From assembly GCA_020847045.1 (NCBI GenBank), contig JADLCT010000011.1:1-64000 (forward strand): DNA of 64,000 nt, in the 5' to 3' direction. This document shows, piece after piece, positions 19,533 through 30,008 of this stretch. Source of the DNA: Bryobacterales bacterium. GTDB taxonomy: Bacteria > Acidobacteriota > Terriglobia > Bryobacterales > Bryobacteraceae. A program made the translations under genes and the position numbers. The notes under the pieces were generated by a model. It had not been told where the DNA came from and made no database searches. It worked only from the letters and a program-made list of their open reading frames with translations. Position 1 is the stretch's first letter. Each line of letters begins with the position of its first letter.

Positions 19533-20103
19533 TGCCGATGAACTCGGGAGCCGGATTCCGCGTCTGCGAGATCATGATCTGTTTCTTGAAGTCTTCCAGC
19601 ATCGACTCGTCCAAGCGGACCTCGGTGGGCCGCTTCACCAGCGTCGTCATGGCGTCGATTTTGTCTTGCAGCTTCATGAGCGCGTAGAACAGGTTTTCCG
19701 GACGCGGCGGACAGCCCGTGACATACACGTCCACGGGCACAATCTTGTCCACCCCTTGTAGCGTCGAGTAGGTGTTGAAAGGTCCCCCCACGCTCGAGCA
19801 GGCGCCCATCGAGATGCACCACTTCGGATCGGGCATCTGGTCCCAGATGCGCTTCAGCACGGGCGCCATTTTTAGGGTCACCGTTCCGGCCACGATCATG
19901 AGGTCACTCTGGCGGGGGCTCGGGCGGAACACCTCCGCGCCGAACCGCGCAATGTCAAATCGCGAAGTGGACGAAGCGATCATCTCGATCGCGCAGCAGG
20001 CCAGTCCGAAAGTGAGCGGCCACAGCGACGATTTCCTCGTCCAATTGAACACATAATCGACCGAAGTCGTGATGAAGTTCTGTTCGAAGCGGTTCTGGAG
20101 CAC
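19501..20103 (-). CDS. nuoB: NADH-quinone oxidoreductase subunit B
   Basis: [41 protein letters not shown]2 cluster ligands; probable GTG start ([10 protein letters not shown]) at 20103, inside the longer ORF. Confidence 0.93.
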   Translation of the reverse strand: MLQNRFEQNFITTSVDYVFNWTRKSSLWPLTFGLACCAIEMIASSTSRFDIARFGAEVFRPSPRQSDLMIVAGTVTLKMAPVLKRIWDQMPDPKWCISMGACSSVGGPFNTYSTLQGVDKIVPVDVYVTGCPPRPENLFYALMKLQDKIDAMTTLVKRPTEVRLDESMLEDFKKQIMISQTRNPAPEFIGIDPGTAPKIG

Positions 20104-20182
20104 GGTGTGGGGGTCTCCATGCCCATCGTAGCACCCGAAGCGCCAAAGGCAGTTTCGCGCCGCCCTCCGCGATCCTCCCGCG

Positions 20183-21118
20183 CTAGCTGGTGCGGTACCA
20201 GGCGAGTGTTCGCCGCAATCCCTCTTCGAGCGAGAACTTGGGCGCATGCCCCAACTCGGACACCGCCGCCCGCGTGTCCGCTTGGGAATCGCGCACATCG
20301 CCCGCGCGCGGTGGCCCATACAGTGCGGGAATCGACACACCCTCGATCTTCTGCAGCGTCTCCCACACCTGGTTCAGCGTGTAGCGGTTTCCATTGCCAG
20401 CGTTGAACATGCGGCCGCTCACCCCGGGGGTCCGGGACGCCTTGATGCACAGCGCCGCCACGTCCTCCACAAAGGTGAAGTCGCGCGACTGGTTGCCGTC
20501 GCCGAACAGGGTCGGCGAAGTTCCTTCGATCAGACACTTCATGAAGATGGAGATGATGCCCGAATAGGGGCTGCTGGGATCCTGCCGGGGGCCGTAGACG
20601 TTGAAATACCGCAGGGCCACGGTTTCCAGGCCGAAGCAGGAGGAGAACACGCGCGCGTAGTGCTCGCCCATCAGCTTTTGCGCCGCATACGGGCTGAGCG
20701 GGTCGGGCCGCATGGCTTCGGCTTTCGGCAGCACCTCGGTATCGCCGTAGGCCGACGAGGAGGCCGCGTACACCACACGGCCCACCTTGCCATCGGCACA
20801 GGCGCGAAACACCTCGAAGGTGCCGTTGATATTCACGTCGTGCGAGGGCAGCGGGTCGGCAATCGACTTGGGCACCGACGGTATGGCCGCCAGATGAAAC
20901 ACGCGCGAGGCGCCCTTCACCACCGGCGCCACGGCCGCGTAGTCGCGGATGTCCACGCGGTGCAGGTCGACGCGGCCGCTCACCTCGTCGAGATTCGACT
21001 CCTTGCCCGACAGCAGCGTGTCGATCACGGCCACGCGCGGTTCGCCTTCGGCCAGCAGAGCGCGCACCAGCGCCGAGCCGATGAATCCCGCGCCTCCCGT
21101 CACCACGGCATGACTCAT
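20183..21118 (-). CDS. NAD-dependent epimerase/dehydratase (UDP-glucose 4-epimerase-like)
   Basis: [37 protein letters not shown]. Confidence 0.92.
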   Translation of the reverse strand: MSHAVVTGGAGFIGSALVRALLAEGEPRVAVIDTLLSGKESNLDEVSGRVDLHRVDIRDYAAVAPVVKGASRVFHLAAIPSVPKSIADPLPSHDVNINGTFEVFRACADGKVGRVVYAASSSAYGDTEVLPKAEAMRPDPLSPYAAQKLMGEHYARVFSSCFGLETVALRYFNVYGPRQDPSSPYSGIISIFMKCLIEGTSPTLFGDGNQSRDFTFVEDVAALCIKASRTPGVSGRMFNAGNGNRYTLNQVWETLQKIEGVSIPALYGPPRAGDVRDSQADTRAAVSELGHAPKFSLEEGLRRTLAWYRTS

Positions 21119-21960
21119 AGCTTTTCGATCTCCCCCTCGAGATAGCGCAGCGATTCGTTGGCGATCCGCTCGCCGCCCGGTTCAAACTGAAATGCCTCCA
21201 GCGACACCCAACCCGCATAGTTCTTCGCCGCCAGCGTGCGCAGCAACGGCTTGAAATCGTAGCCGCCCGTGCCGCAGTGGCCGCCGTCGATCTCGTTTAC
21301 ATGCACGTGCCGGATCTTGTCGAAATACTTCGCCACCACTTCGGCATGGGGTTCGGTTTCATCCACGGCGTTGTGCGTGTCGAACATGGTCTGCACGGCT
21401 GGCGAGCCGATGCTGTCGACGATCTCCACCGCCGCCGCCACCGTGTTCACGATATTGCTCTGGTTCTTCGGCAGCGATTCCACGAGCAGCGTCACGCCAC
21501 GGGACTCGGCGTGCGGCGCGACGCCGGCAAAACCGTCGCGGAACCGTTTCGACGCCTCCTCGATCGACACCCCTGGCAGCGCCTCCCGCTGCTTGGGAGA
21601 GCCGAACACCAGCACGCGGCCGCCGTTGTGACCTTCGTCGATATCGGCGCACAGGTCCACCAGGTCGTGGATGTGCCGCCAGCTTTTCTCGCGAAGAGCC
21701 TCGTCGGAGGTGGTCACGTGGAGCCCTTTGGGCGCCACCATCAGCCAGTGCAGGCCAACAAATTCGAGCCCCTCATCCTGCATGATGCGCGAAACTTCCT
21801 TGCGCCGCGCTGGAGGTATGGAGGCGGGTTGCTCGCTCAGCGTGAACGGGGCGATCTCCAGCCCCGCGTAGCCTGCCTTCTTTACGGCCTGGCAGGTGGC
21901 CGCGAACTCCCAGCCGACGAAACATTCATTGCAGATCGCGTGACGGAAATGGTACGCCAT
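21115..21960 (-). CDS. sugar phosphate isomerase/epimerase (xylose isomerase-like TIM barrel)
   Basis: AGLEIAPFTL, FGSPKQREALPG, HVHVNEIDGGHCGTGGYDF; ATGA overlap. Confidence 0.88.
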   Translation of the reverse strand: MAYHFRHAICNECFVGWEFAATCQAVKKAGYAGLEIAPFTLSEQPASIPPARRKEVSRIMQDEGLEFVGLHWLMVAPKGLHVTTSDEALREKSWRHIHDLVDLCADIDEGHNGGRVLVFGSPKQREALPGVSIEEASKRFRDGFAGVAPHAESRGVTLLVESLPKNQSNIVNTVAAAVEIVDSIGSPAVQTMFDTHNAVDETEPHAEVVAKYFDKIRHVHVNEIDGGHCGTGGYDFKPLLRTLAAKNYAGWVSLEAFQFEPGGERIANESLRYLEGEIEKL

Positions 21961-22028
21961 GAACTACCAGTGTAGCCTTCCATGGCTGGAATGCTCAGTG
22001 CTGGAAGCACTTTGCGCGAACGGAATTC

Positions 22029-22304
22029 CTATCCCTCGAACGAACGATAGGAGGCCGGTTCGCCGCCGAGCAGTTTGCGGGGAATCAGCAGAGCCACTCC
22101 AGCTCCCGCCAGCGCCCATGCCGCCGTTCCAGGCAGCGTGCCCTGGTACTGAAGATCGCGCGGCGACGCCTCGTCCTCGACCACATCCGCCGCGTTCGGA
22201 ACCCGGTTCCACTGGCCGTCCACCCAGTTCATCATGGCCGCCCCCGCCGGCACAGCCAAACCCAAGGCTACGGCCAGCGAACACAGCGATAACGCTCGTC
22301 GCAT
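22029..22304 (-). CDS. small secreted/membrane hypothetical protein
   Basis: Signal peptide MRRALSLCSLAVALGLAVPAGAA and C-terminal TM AAWALAGAGVALLIPRK. Confidence 0.55.
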   Translation of the reverse strand: MRRALSLCSLAVALGLAVPAGAAMMNWVDGQWNRVPNAADVVEDEASPRDLQYQGTLPGTAAWALAGAGVALLIPRKLLGGEPASYRSFEG

Positions 22305-22420
22305 GAGATTCTCCTCCACCTATGAATCACAGTGCAGCCAGGCTTGAGTCGCTCTCGGCTGCGTACGTTTGTAATTCAGCGTAAGACGGGGTGGGGGGAT
22401 TCTACGATTGGCCGATTACC

Positions 22421-23572
22421 TTAGAAGCTCCTCTGAATTTCCCTGTAAGCCCAATCCAGCCAAGGGGTAAGCGCCCTCAGGTCGGAGGTCTCCACGGTTG
22501 CGCCGCCCCAAATGCGGAATCCGGTGGGGGCATCGCGGTAGGCGCCGATGTCATAGGCGGCACCCTCTTTGTCCAGGAGGCTGACCATCGACTTGGCGTG
22601 CTTGGCCTGCTCATCGGCCGGCAGGGCGATGAACTTCGGATCTTTTACTTTCAAGCAGATGGAGGTGTTTGAACGAATGGCCTGTTCTTCGGCCAGGAAG
22701 GCCGCCCAGTCCGACGCGGCAACCCAGTCCTCGATCACCTTCAGGTTTGCCTTGGAACGCGCGAGCAGGCCGGGCAGTCCACCCACACTTTCGGCCCACT
22801 TCAGGCCGTCCAGGGCATCCTCCACACAGAGCATGGAGGGGGTATTGATGGTCTCCCCCTCGAAAATTCCGCTCATCAGCTTGCCGCCCTTGCTCATCAC
22901 GAAGATCTTGGGCAGAGGACGAGGCGCGGTGTAGCTCTCCAGGCGCTGCACGGCGCGCGGACTGAGGGCAATCATGCCATGACCACCTTCGCCGCCCAGC
23001 ACCTTCTGCCACGACCAGGTGACCACGTCCAGCTTTTCCCAGGGCATCTCCATGGCGAACACCGCCGAGGTCGCATCGCAAATCGACAGTCCCTGCCGCT
23101 CGCCGGAAATCCAATCTCCGCCGGGGACGCGCACGCCCGAGGTGGTGCCGTTCCAGGTGAACACGGTGTCGCGTGACCAGTCGGCCTGTCCGAAGTCCGG
23201 CAGTTTGCCGTAGTCTGCCTTGAACACGCGCAAGTCTGCCAGTTTCAACTGGCTCTTGCAGTCGGCCGCCCAGCCGCTGCCGAAGCTTTCCCAGCAGAAC
23301 ACGTCCACGCCGCGCTCGCCCAGCATCGACCACAGGGCCATCTCCACGGCTCCGGTATCAGACCCCGGAACGATCCCCAGGACATAACCGGCGGGTATGC
23401 CGAGCACCTTCTTGCTGCGCTCGATCACCTCGGCCAACTTGGCCTTTCCGATCTTGGCGCGGTGCGAGCGTCCGGTGACCGCTCCCTTCAGCGCGTCCAC
23501 GGTCCAGCCAGGACGTTTCGCGCAGGGACCGGAAGAAAAGCAGGGATTTTGAGGGAGTGTTGTCGGCTTCAT
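22421..23572 (-). CDS. serC: phosphoserine transaminase
   Basis: [50 protein letters not shown]; start at MKPTTLPQ. Confidence 0.92.
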   Translation of the reverse strand: MKPTTLPQNPCFSSGPCAKRPGWTVDALKGAVTGRSHRAKIGKAKLAEVIERSKKVLGIPAGYVLGIVPGSDTGAVEMALWSMLGERGVDVFCWESFGSGWAADCKSQLKLADLRVFKADYGKLPDFGQADWSRDTVFTWNGTTSGVRVPGGDWISGERQGLSICDATSAVFAMEMPWEKLDVVTWSWQKVLGGEGGHGMIALSPRAVQRLESYTAPRPLPKIFVMSKGGKLMSGIFEGETINTPSMLCVEDALDGLKWAESVGGLPGLLARSKANLKVIEDWVAASDWAAFLAEEQAIRSNTSICLKVKDPKFIALPADEQAKHAKSMVSLLDKEGAAYDIGAYRDAPTGFRIWGGATVETSDLRALTPWLDWAYREIQRSF

Positions 23573-23660
23573 GCTGAGGTGAACTTTTATTCTACCGGAC
23601 AAGGGCCGGGAGCCCCGCCTGGCGGTCAGCCCGGCCGCTGAGTGGTAGAATTCGGTGTTC

Positions 23661-24383
23661 ATGCTGCGGGTCACCCTTTTTGTTACCTGCATCGTCGACC
23701 AGTTGTTCCCCAAGGTCGGCCTTGCCATGGCCGATGTACTCGAACGTCTCGGCTACCAGATCGACTTTCCCGAGGCGCAGACCTGCTGCGGCCAGCCGGC
23801 CTTCAATAGCGGCTTCCGGGACGAGGCGCGCGGAGTGGCGCGCCACTTTCTGGATACGTTCGAGGGCGACGCTCCGATTGTCGTCCCCTCCGGCTCCTGT
23901 TCCGCGATGTGCGGCCATCATTACGCCGAGCTCTTTCAGGACGACCCGGCGCAGATGGCGAGGGTCAAGGCCGTCTCGTCGCGCGTCTACGAGTTTTCCC
24001 GCTTTCTCACCGACGTTGCCCGCGTGGATGACCTGGGCGCCAGCTTCCCGCATACGGTCACCTACCATGACTCCTGCCACGCTCTGCGAGAGTTGAAGAT
24101 CAAAGCCGGACCGCGGCAGCTACTGTCGAAGGTCCGGGGCCTGACTCTGAAAGAGATGGACGCCGCCGAGGAGTGCTGCGGCTTCGGAGGCACCTTCAGC
24201 GTCAAGTTCCCCGGCGTTTCCGGTGGCATGGCGCAAACCAAGCTCGACAGCATCCTGCGCACCGGGGCGTCGCACATAGTCTCCATCGACTCGAGTTGCC
24301 TGATGCAACTGCAAGGCGTCATCTCGCGCCAAGGTCTGCCGCTGCAGACGGTCCATCTCGCCGAAGTACTCGCCAGCCGGTAA
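23661..24383 (+). CDS. lutA: L-lactate utilization (Fe-S)-binding protein LutA
   Basis: CCG domains: [31 protein letters not shown]. Confidence 0.92.
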   Translation: MLRVTLFVTCIVDQLFPKVGLAMADVLERLGYQIDFPEAQTCCGQPAFNSGFRDEARGVARHFLDTFEGDAPIVVPSGSCSAMCGHHYAELFQDDPAQMARVKAVSSRVYEFSRFLTDVARVDDLGASFPHTVTYHDSCHALRELKIKAGPRQLLSKVRGLTLKEMDAAEECCGFGGTFSVKFPGVSGGMAQTKLDSILRTGASHIVSIDSSCLMQLQGVISRQGLPLQTVHLAEVLASR

Positions 24384-24386
24384 GCC

Positions 24387-25826
24387 ATGAACCCGATACC
24401 CGTTGACGCCATCAAGAATACGCTCGCAGACGCGCGGCTGCAGAACGCCATCTACTCGTCCACCGCGCGGCTCATGGACAAACGCGCCCACGCCATCGAA
24501 CCCGGCGCCATCGACGACTTCCAGGGGCTTCGCACGCAGGCCAACGCCATCAAGCGCCACGCCATAGACAACCTCGACTATTACCTGGAAGAACTGGAAC
24601 GCAACGTGATGGCGCGGGGTGGGAAAGTCGTGTGGTGCCGCGACGCCGGCGAAGCGGTCCAGTTCGTGCTTCAGCTTTCGCGCGAAAAAGGCGTGAAACG
24701 CATCGTCAAGTCGAAGTCCATGACCACCGAGGAGATCGACCTCAACGAACATCTGGAACACGCCCAGATCGAGGTCGTGGAAACCGACCTCGGCGAGTAT
24801 ATTCTCCAACTGGCCCACGAAAAGCCTTACCACATCGTCGCCCCCGCGCTGCACAAGACGCGCTATGACGTGGCCGACCTGTTCACCGAAACGCTCAAAG
24901 TGGAGCGCGTCGAGGAGCCTGAGCAACAGACGCAGGTGGCCCGCCGCGTGCTGCGCGAAAAGTTCATCACGGCCGACCTGGGCATTACGGGAGCGAACTT
25001 TCTCGTCGCCGACTCCGGCGCCATCGTGCTGGTGGAAAACGAGGGCAATGCGCGGCTGTCCAGTTCCGCGCCCCGCATTCAAATCGCGATCGCGGGCCTG
25101 GAAAAAATCATCCCCCGCGCCCAGGACCTGGCCACGTTCCTGAAGGTCCTGGGCCGGAGCGCCACGGGTCAGCCACTCACTGTCTACACCTCGTTTCTCA
25201 GCGGGCCGCGCCGCGGCGGCGAAATCGACGGTCCCGAAGAGTTCTACCTCGTTCTGATGGACAACGGCCGCACACGCTTGCTGGCCGACGAAGGCAAACG
25301 CCAGTCGCTGTACTGCATCCGTTGCGGCGCCTGCCTCAATCACTGTCCCGTCTACCGCAAGATCGGCGGCCATAACTATCCCTGGGTCTACTCGGGTCCC
25401 ATTGGCGCCATCATTTCCCCCCAGTTTCACGGCGTCACCCAGGACCCCTGGCTGCCGTTCGCCTCCAGCCTGTGCGGGGCCTGCGCCGAAGTCTGTCCGG
25501 TGAAGATCGACATACCGCAGGTGCTGCTCGACCTGCGCTCCGACATCACGCAGGCCAAACGCAAGGAAGGTGCGGGCAAGTGGGAACACCGTGGCTTCCG
25601 CCTCTTCTCCTACGTCATGCGGCGGCCCAAGCTGTACGAGATGGCGTCGGCCATGGCGGCCAGCGTCTTCCCCGGTTCCCGTGACAAGTGGTTGCGCACA
25701 CTGCCCCGGCTGTTGCGGCTGCCTCCCATTGCGGGCTGGCTCAGCCAGAGAGACCTGCCGCCACCGCCCGAGCGTAGCTTCCGCTCCCTGTGGCGGGAAC
25801 GCCAGCGCGCCAAGGGGGGCAACTGA
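24387..25826 (+). CDS. lutB: LutB iron-sulfur protein
   Basis: CIRCGACLNHCPVYRKIGGHNYPWVYSGPIG; CGACAEVCPVKIDIP. Confidence 0.95.
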   Translation: MNPIPVDAIKNTLADARLQNAIYSSTARLMDKRAHAIEPGAIDDFQGLRTQANAIKRHAIDNLDYYLEELERNVMARGGKVVWCRDAGEAVQFVLQLSREKGVKRIVKSKSMTTEEIDLNEHLEHAQIEVVETDLGEYILQLAHEKPYHIVAPALHKTRYDVADLFTETLKVERVEEPEQQTQVARRVLREKFITADLGITGANFLVADSGAIVLVENEGNARLSSSAPRIQIAIAGLEKIIPRAQDLATFLKVLGRSATGQPLTVYTSFLSGPRRGGEIDGPEEFYLVLMDNGRTRLLADEGKRQSLYCIRCGACLNHCPVYRKIGGHNYPWVYSGPIGAIISPQFHGVTQDPWLPFASSLCGACAEVCPVKIDIPQVLLDLRSDITQAKRKEGAGKWEHRGFRLFSYVMRRPKLYEMASAMAASVFPGSRDKWLRTLPRLLRLPPIAGWLSQRDLPPPPERSFRSLWRERQRAKGGN

Positions 25827-25828
25827 AC

Positions 25829-26467
25829 ATGAGCGCCCGCGAAGAGATTCTCACGCGCATACGAGCCTCGCTGGGCCGCGCCAACGCGACAGGCGCGCCC
25901 GCCGGACTGCCTCCGGCGCGCATCGTGATTCCTGATGTGCCCGTGGAACGCCGCATCGAAAAATTCACTGCCGCTCTCGAAAAGCTGAACGGCAAAGTGC
26001 ATCGCGCCACTTCGCGGGACGATGCGCGGGAGTATGTGGCGCGTCTGCTGAATGGCCGTACGGCGGTCACCTCGAACGCGCCGTTCCTGGCCGAATGCGG
26101 CGTCCACTCCATCCCCAACGTAACGGCGGGCGGTTCGGACCGTCTGCCGCTGCGCGACATGTGCGCCACGCTCGATGCCGGCATCACCTCTGCCGACTAC
26201 GCCCTGTCCGACACCGGCTCGCTCGTCATGATCTCCTCGAACGAGGAGGCGCGGCTGGTGTCGCTGCTGCCTCTGTTGCACATCGCCGTGGTGCCGCTGG
26301 ACAGGCTGCTCACTGGCCTGGACGAGTTGTATTCGATTCTTCCGGTTCCCAGCGACCGTTCCAGTTCCATGGTCTTCATCACCGGACCCAGCCGCACCGC
26401 CGACATCGAGCAGATCCTCGTGCGCGGCGTTCACGGTCCCGGTGAGATCCATGTTGTACTGGTATAG
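25829..26467 (+). CDS. lutC: LutC/YkgG family lactate utilization protein
   Basis: ITSADYALSDTGSLVMISSNEEARLVSLLPLLHIAVV; ITGPSRTADIEQILVRGVHGP. Confidence 0.93.
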   Translation: MSAREEILTRIRASLGRANATGAPAGLPPARIVIPDVPVERRIEKFTAALEKLNGKVHRATSRDDAREYVARLLNGRTAVTSNAPFLAECGVHSIPNVTAGGSDRLPLRDMCATLDAGITSADYALSDTGSLVMISSNEEARLVSLLPLLHIAVVPLDRLLTGLDELYSILPVPSDRSSSMVFITGPSRTADIEQILVRGVHGPGEIHVVLV

Positions 26468-27076
26468 ATGAGATCAACGGTCCTTTCTCTCCTCACCGTC
26501 CTCCTCGTCCCGGCTACGCTCCCCGTTTCGGCGCAGGTTTTCGAAGTGGGATTTCATGGGGGTGTTTCCCGGTTGTCCTCCCGAAACATAGGTTCCGTGC
26601 AGGGCGCAACAGCCGGCGATCCGCGACAGGATGCGGAGTTGAAGGATGGCTGGCGCTTTGGCGTGCGCGCCACGCTCAACTCGGGCCGCTTCACGGGCTA
26701 TGAGTTCGGCTATGCGTACAACCGCACGAAGCTGACGCTGGGCGGCAAGGACGCCGGCGGCATGGCGATCCACCAGGGCCTGTTCAACTATCTGCTGTAC
26801 GCCATGCCCGAAGGCAAACGCATCCGCCCGTTCGTCACCGGCGGCGGAAACTTTTCCAACTTCATTCCGCCCGGCGCCTCGGTCACCAGCGGCGGCGGTG
26901 ACAACAAGTTCGGCGTCAACTATGGCGGCGGCATCAAAGTGATCGCCACCGACAAGCTGCTGTTCCGCGTCGACGTGCGCCAGTATCTTACCGGCAAACC
27001 CTTCGATCTCGTCGGCGCGTCCGGCGCGTTGAAGCAGTTGGAAATCTCCGCCGGCGTCAGTTTCTACATGAACTAA
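26468..27076 (+). CDS. outer membrane beta-barrel protein
   Basis: Signal peptide, alternating beta-strand pattern ending in aromatic/asparagine (VSFYMN). Confidence 0.7.
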   Translation: MRSTVLSLLTVLLVPATLPVSAQVFEVGFHGGVSRLSSRNIGSVQGATAGDPRQDAELKDGWRFGVRATLNSGRFTGYEFGYAYNRTKLTLGGKDAGGMAIHQGLFNYLLYAMPEGKRIRPFVTGGGNFSNFIPPGASVTSGGGDNKFGVNYGGGIKVIATDKLLFRVDVRQYLTGKPFDLVGASGALKQLEISAGVSFYMN

Positions 27077-28110
27077 TGCGCACGCCCGGATTCGCCACTC
27101 CCGCCGGCACCGCCCGCTTTGCGGACCGGTTCGCCGAGGCGCGCGCCCACGGCTTCTATCGCACCGTGGCCGGCCTGCAACTGTCCACGCTGGGCATCGG
27201 ATCCTACCTCGGAGCCAAGGATGAGGCCACCAGCCAGGGGTATGAAGCCGCGGCCACCGCCGCCCTTTCCGGTGGCATCAATTTTCTCGACACTTCACTG
27301 AACTACCGCCACCAGCACTCCGAGCGCGACTTCGGCGCCGCGCTGGCCCGCCTGATGGAAAAGGGGCTGCTGGCTCGCGACGAGTTCGCCCTATGCACCA
27401 AGGCCGGCTTTCTGGTGCCTGGCGCTCTGCCCGGCCAACCGGCCGGAGAGCTTGAAATTGCCGGCGGAAACCACTGCCTGCATCCGGATTTTCTCGAACA
27501 TCAGCTTGCCCTCAGCCGCGAAAACCTCGGCCTGGAAACCATCGACGTCTTCTATCTGCATAATCCCGAGACGCAACTGCCACACATGCCCGAGGAGGCC
27601 TTCTACGAACGCATGGCCCGCGCCATCGCCAAATGCGAGGAGTTCGCCGGACGCGGCTGGATCCGCCACTATGGCACTGCGACCTGGAGCGGCTACCGCA
27701 AACAGTTGGGCGAGGATGGCGGCCTGAACCTGGAGCGCCTTCTGGCCTTGGCTCGCCAGGCGGGCGGGGAGGAGCACCGCTTCCGTTTTGTGCAACTGCC
27801 GCTGAATCTCGGCATGTGCGAGGCGCTGACGAATAGTTTCCTGCTGGGCCTCGCGGAGATGGGCATGCACGGCGTCGCCAGCGCCTCACTGCTGCAGTCG
27901 AGGCTGGCCAGCGGCCTGCCCGCCGGGCTTTCGCATGTGCTGAGGGGACCCGCCACCGACGCGCAACTCGCCATCCAGTTCGCGCGTTCGGCCCCTGGCA
28001 TCGACATCGCCCTCGTTGGCATGTCGCGACTGGCCCACGTGCGCGAGAATCTGGGCGTCGCCGCCTTTGCTCCCGCCACGCGCGCCAACTTCGACCGCGT
28101 CTTCGAGTAG
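27076..28110 (+). CDS. aldo/keto reductase family protein
   Basis: LSTLGIGSYLG, FLDTSLNYRHQHSERDFGAAL, IDVFYLHNPE. Confidence 0.88.
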   Translation: MRTPGFATPAGTARFADRFAEARAHGFYRTVAGLQLSTLGIGSYLGAKDEATSQGYEAAATAALSGGINFLDTSLNYRHQHSERDFGAALARLMEKGLLARDEFALCTKAGFLVPGALPGQPAGELEIAGGNHCLHPDFLEHQLALSRENLGLETIDVFYLHNPETQLPHMPEEAFYERMARAIAKCEEFAGRGWIRHYGTATWSGYRKQLGEDGGLNLERLLALARQAGGEEHRFRFVQLPLNLGMCEALTNSFLLGLAEMGMHGVASASLLQSRLASGLPAGLSHVLRGPATDAQLAIQFARSAPGIDIALVGMSRLAHVRENLGVAAFAPATRANFDRVFE

Positions 28111-28114
28111 CGCC

Positions 28115-29278
28115 ATGCAGCTTCGTGAACCCGACCTCTGGCAGAGGGGCGCAGGCCCCGGGCTCGACGAATGGCTGGCTGCCATGCCGAACTCACCGGC
28201 CGTCTTTCTGGTGCACGCCGCGCCGGAGGGCGAACGGGCGGGCCCCCCGTATCTCGGCAAGACCGGACGGGTGCGCCGGCGCCTTCTCCGCCTGCTCGGC
28301 GAACGCAAGCAGACCAGCCGCATGCTGCATCTCCGCGGCATCGCCCAGCGGATTGAGGTATGGCGCACGGCGTCCACCATTGAGACGGCGCTCATCAGCT
28401 ACACGCTCGCCCGCCGCCATTACCCGGACACCTACTCGCGCCTTCTGCGTCTGCCCAAGCCGCCGTATGTGAAGCTGGTGTTGTCGAACGCATTTCCGCG
28501 CACCATGGTCACCACGCGCCTCGGGGGGCGTTCGCGCTACTTCGGCCCGTTCCGCACGCGCGCAGCCGCCGACGTCTTCGAAAAAGCATTCCTCGACCTG
28601 TTTCAGATCCGTCGCTGCCAGGAGGATCTCGAGCCTTCGCCCAACCACCCCGGCTGTATCTACGGCGAAATGCACATGTGCCTTCGCCCCTGCCAGGACG
28701 CCGTCTCGCGGGAAGAGTACGCGAGCGAAAGCGGACGGGTGGAGGAGTTTCTCCGCACCTCCGGCCATTCCCTGGTGGAAGCCACCCGGACCTCGCGCGA
28801 CCGTTTGAGCGAGGGGCTGCATTTCGAGGAGGCAGCCCGCGCTCACGCCATGCTCGACAAGATTCAAGGCATTGTCCGGCTGGCCGGCGACCTTGCCGCT
28901 GACGTGGATTCGCTGCACGGCGTCGCCATTACCCGCAGCCCTGTCTATGATGAGGTTCTGCTCTGGTTCCTGCTGCGGGGCTGCTGGCAGCAGCCCTGTC
29001 CCTTCGCGTTGAACGCCAGCATCGAGGGCCGCCCAGTGCCCATGGACGCCCGCCTGCGGGAGATTGCCGCCACCCTGCCCGGCACGCTCACGCTGCGGGA
29101 CCGCCAGGACCACCTGGCCATCCTCAGCCGCTGGTTCTTCTCCCACTGGCGCGACGGCGAATGGCTGCCGTTCGATTCGCTCGAAGCGCTCCCGTTCCGC
29201 AAACTGACCAACGCCATCCACCGCGTAGCCGCGGGCAAGGACGGCACGCCCGCCCAGGGCATACTGCCGCTCGCCTAG
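28115..29278 (+). CDS. UvrC-like excinuclease N-terminal half (GIY-YIG-like, UVR domain; no C-terminal RNase H/HhH)
   Basis: YLGKTGRVRRRLLR, YFGPFRTRAAA, CIYGEMHMCLRPC, LHFEEAARAHAMLDKI; about 387 aa from the internal ATG. Confidence 0.75.
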   Translation: MQLREPDLWQRGAGPGLDEWLAAMPNSPAVFLVHAAPEGERAGPPYLGKTGRVRRRLLRLLGERKQTSRMLHLRGIAQRIEVWRTASTIETALISYTLARRHYPDTYSRLLRLPKPPYVKLVLSNAFPRTMVTTRLGGRSRYFGPFRTRAAADVFEKAFLDLFQIRRCQEDLEPSPNHPGCIYGEMHMCLRPCQDAVSREEYASESGRVEEFLRTSGHSLVEATRTSRDRLSEGLHFEEAARAHAMLDKIQGIVRLAGDLAADVDSLHGVAITRSPVYDEVLLWFLLRGCWQQPCPFALNASIEGRPVPMDARLREIAATLPGTLTLRDRQDHLAILSRWFFSHWRDGEWLPFDSLEALPFRKLTNAIHRVAAGKDGTPAQGILPLA

Positions 29279-29429
29279 CCCGGCCACGCTGCTGGCATCG
29301 GACCATGCACGCCTTGGGCGCGCAGCCGGCGCAGGGCCGGGCCTCGAATCCCGCAACAGGTCACGCCGGGCCGGCTCCTCCTGAAAAGGCACTATTGAAC
29401 GGCGGCGCGCTGCGGCCTATGCTCGACTG

Positions 29430-30008
29430 GTGCCCCACATCTCCACACCGGGCGGCTTCCCCGGCATTCGCGGCCTGATGGCCTTCCGTCCCGAGAGCGC
29501 CAAGCCGCTCAACGAACTCGTAGACATACTTCTGCGCAGCGAAAGCACGCTCACGCCGGTCGAGCGCGAACTGATCGCCACGTTCGTTTCGGCGGGCAAC
29601 GATTGCGTCTACTGCCAGACCATCCACGGCGCCATCGCCGCGCACGATCTGGGCGGCAACGGCGCGCTGGTGGAGCAGGTGAAGCGCGACCCCGAAGCGG
29701 CGCCGGTTTCGCCGAAGCTCAAGGCGCTGCTCGCCATCGCCGCCAAGGTGCGCGTCAGCGGCCTCAGCGTGACGGAGGAAGACATCGACCGTGCACGCGG
29801 CGAAGGCGCCACCGACCTTGAACTGCACGACACCGTGCTCATCGCCGCCGCCTTCTGCATGTTCAACCGCTATGTCGACGGCCTGGCCACCATCGCGCCA
29901 TGGGATCCCGAGTTTTACCTCGCGCGCGCGGCATCCATCAGCCGCGACGGCTACTCGCAGGTGAACGCGGAGTTCCAGGCCACGCGCGAAGATTACTCAC
30001 GAACGTAG
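29430..30008 (+). CDS. peroxidase-related / carboxymuconolactone decarboxylase (AhpD-like) protein
   Basis: NDCVYCQTIHGA CXXCXXXH motif; GTG start. Confidence 0.85.
   Translation: MPHISTPGGFPGIRGLMAFRPESAKPLNELVDILLRSESTLTPVERELIATFVSAGNDCVYCQTIHGAIAAHDLGGNGALVEQVKRDPEAAPVSPKLKALLAIAAKVRVSGLSVTEEDIDRARGEGATDLELHDTVLIAAAFCMFNRYVDGLATIAPWDPEFYLARAASISRDGYSQVNAEFQATREDYSRT

Noticed and set aside
20107-20406. Small plus-strand ORFs opposite the epimerase 3' end and nuoB start
   Set aside because: Antisense to well-supported genes, no SD or domain.
22029-22304. PEP-CTERM sorting signal in the small secreted protein
   Set aside because: C-terminal TM resembles the pattern, but there is no PEP motif and 14 residues follow the TM instead of a short Arg cluster.
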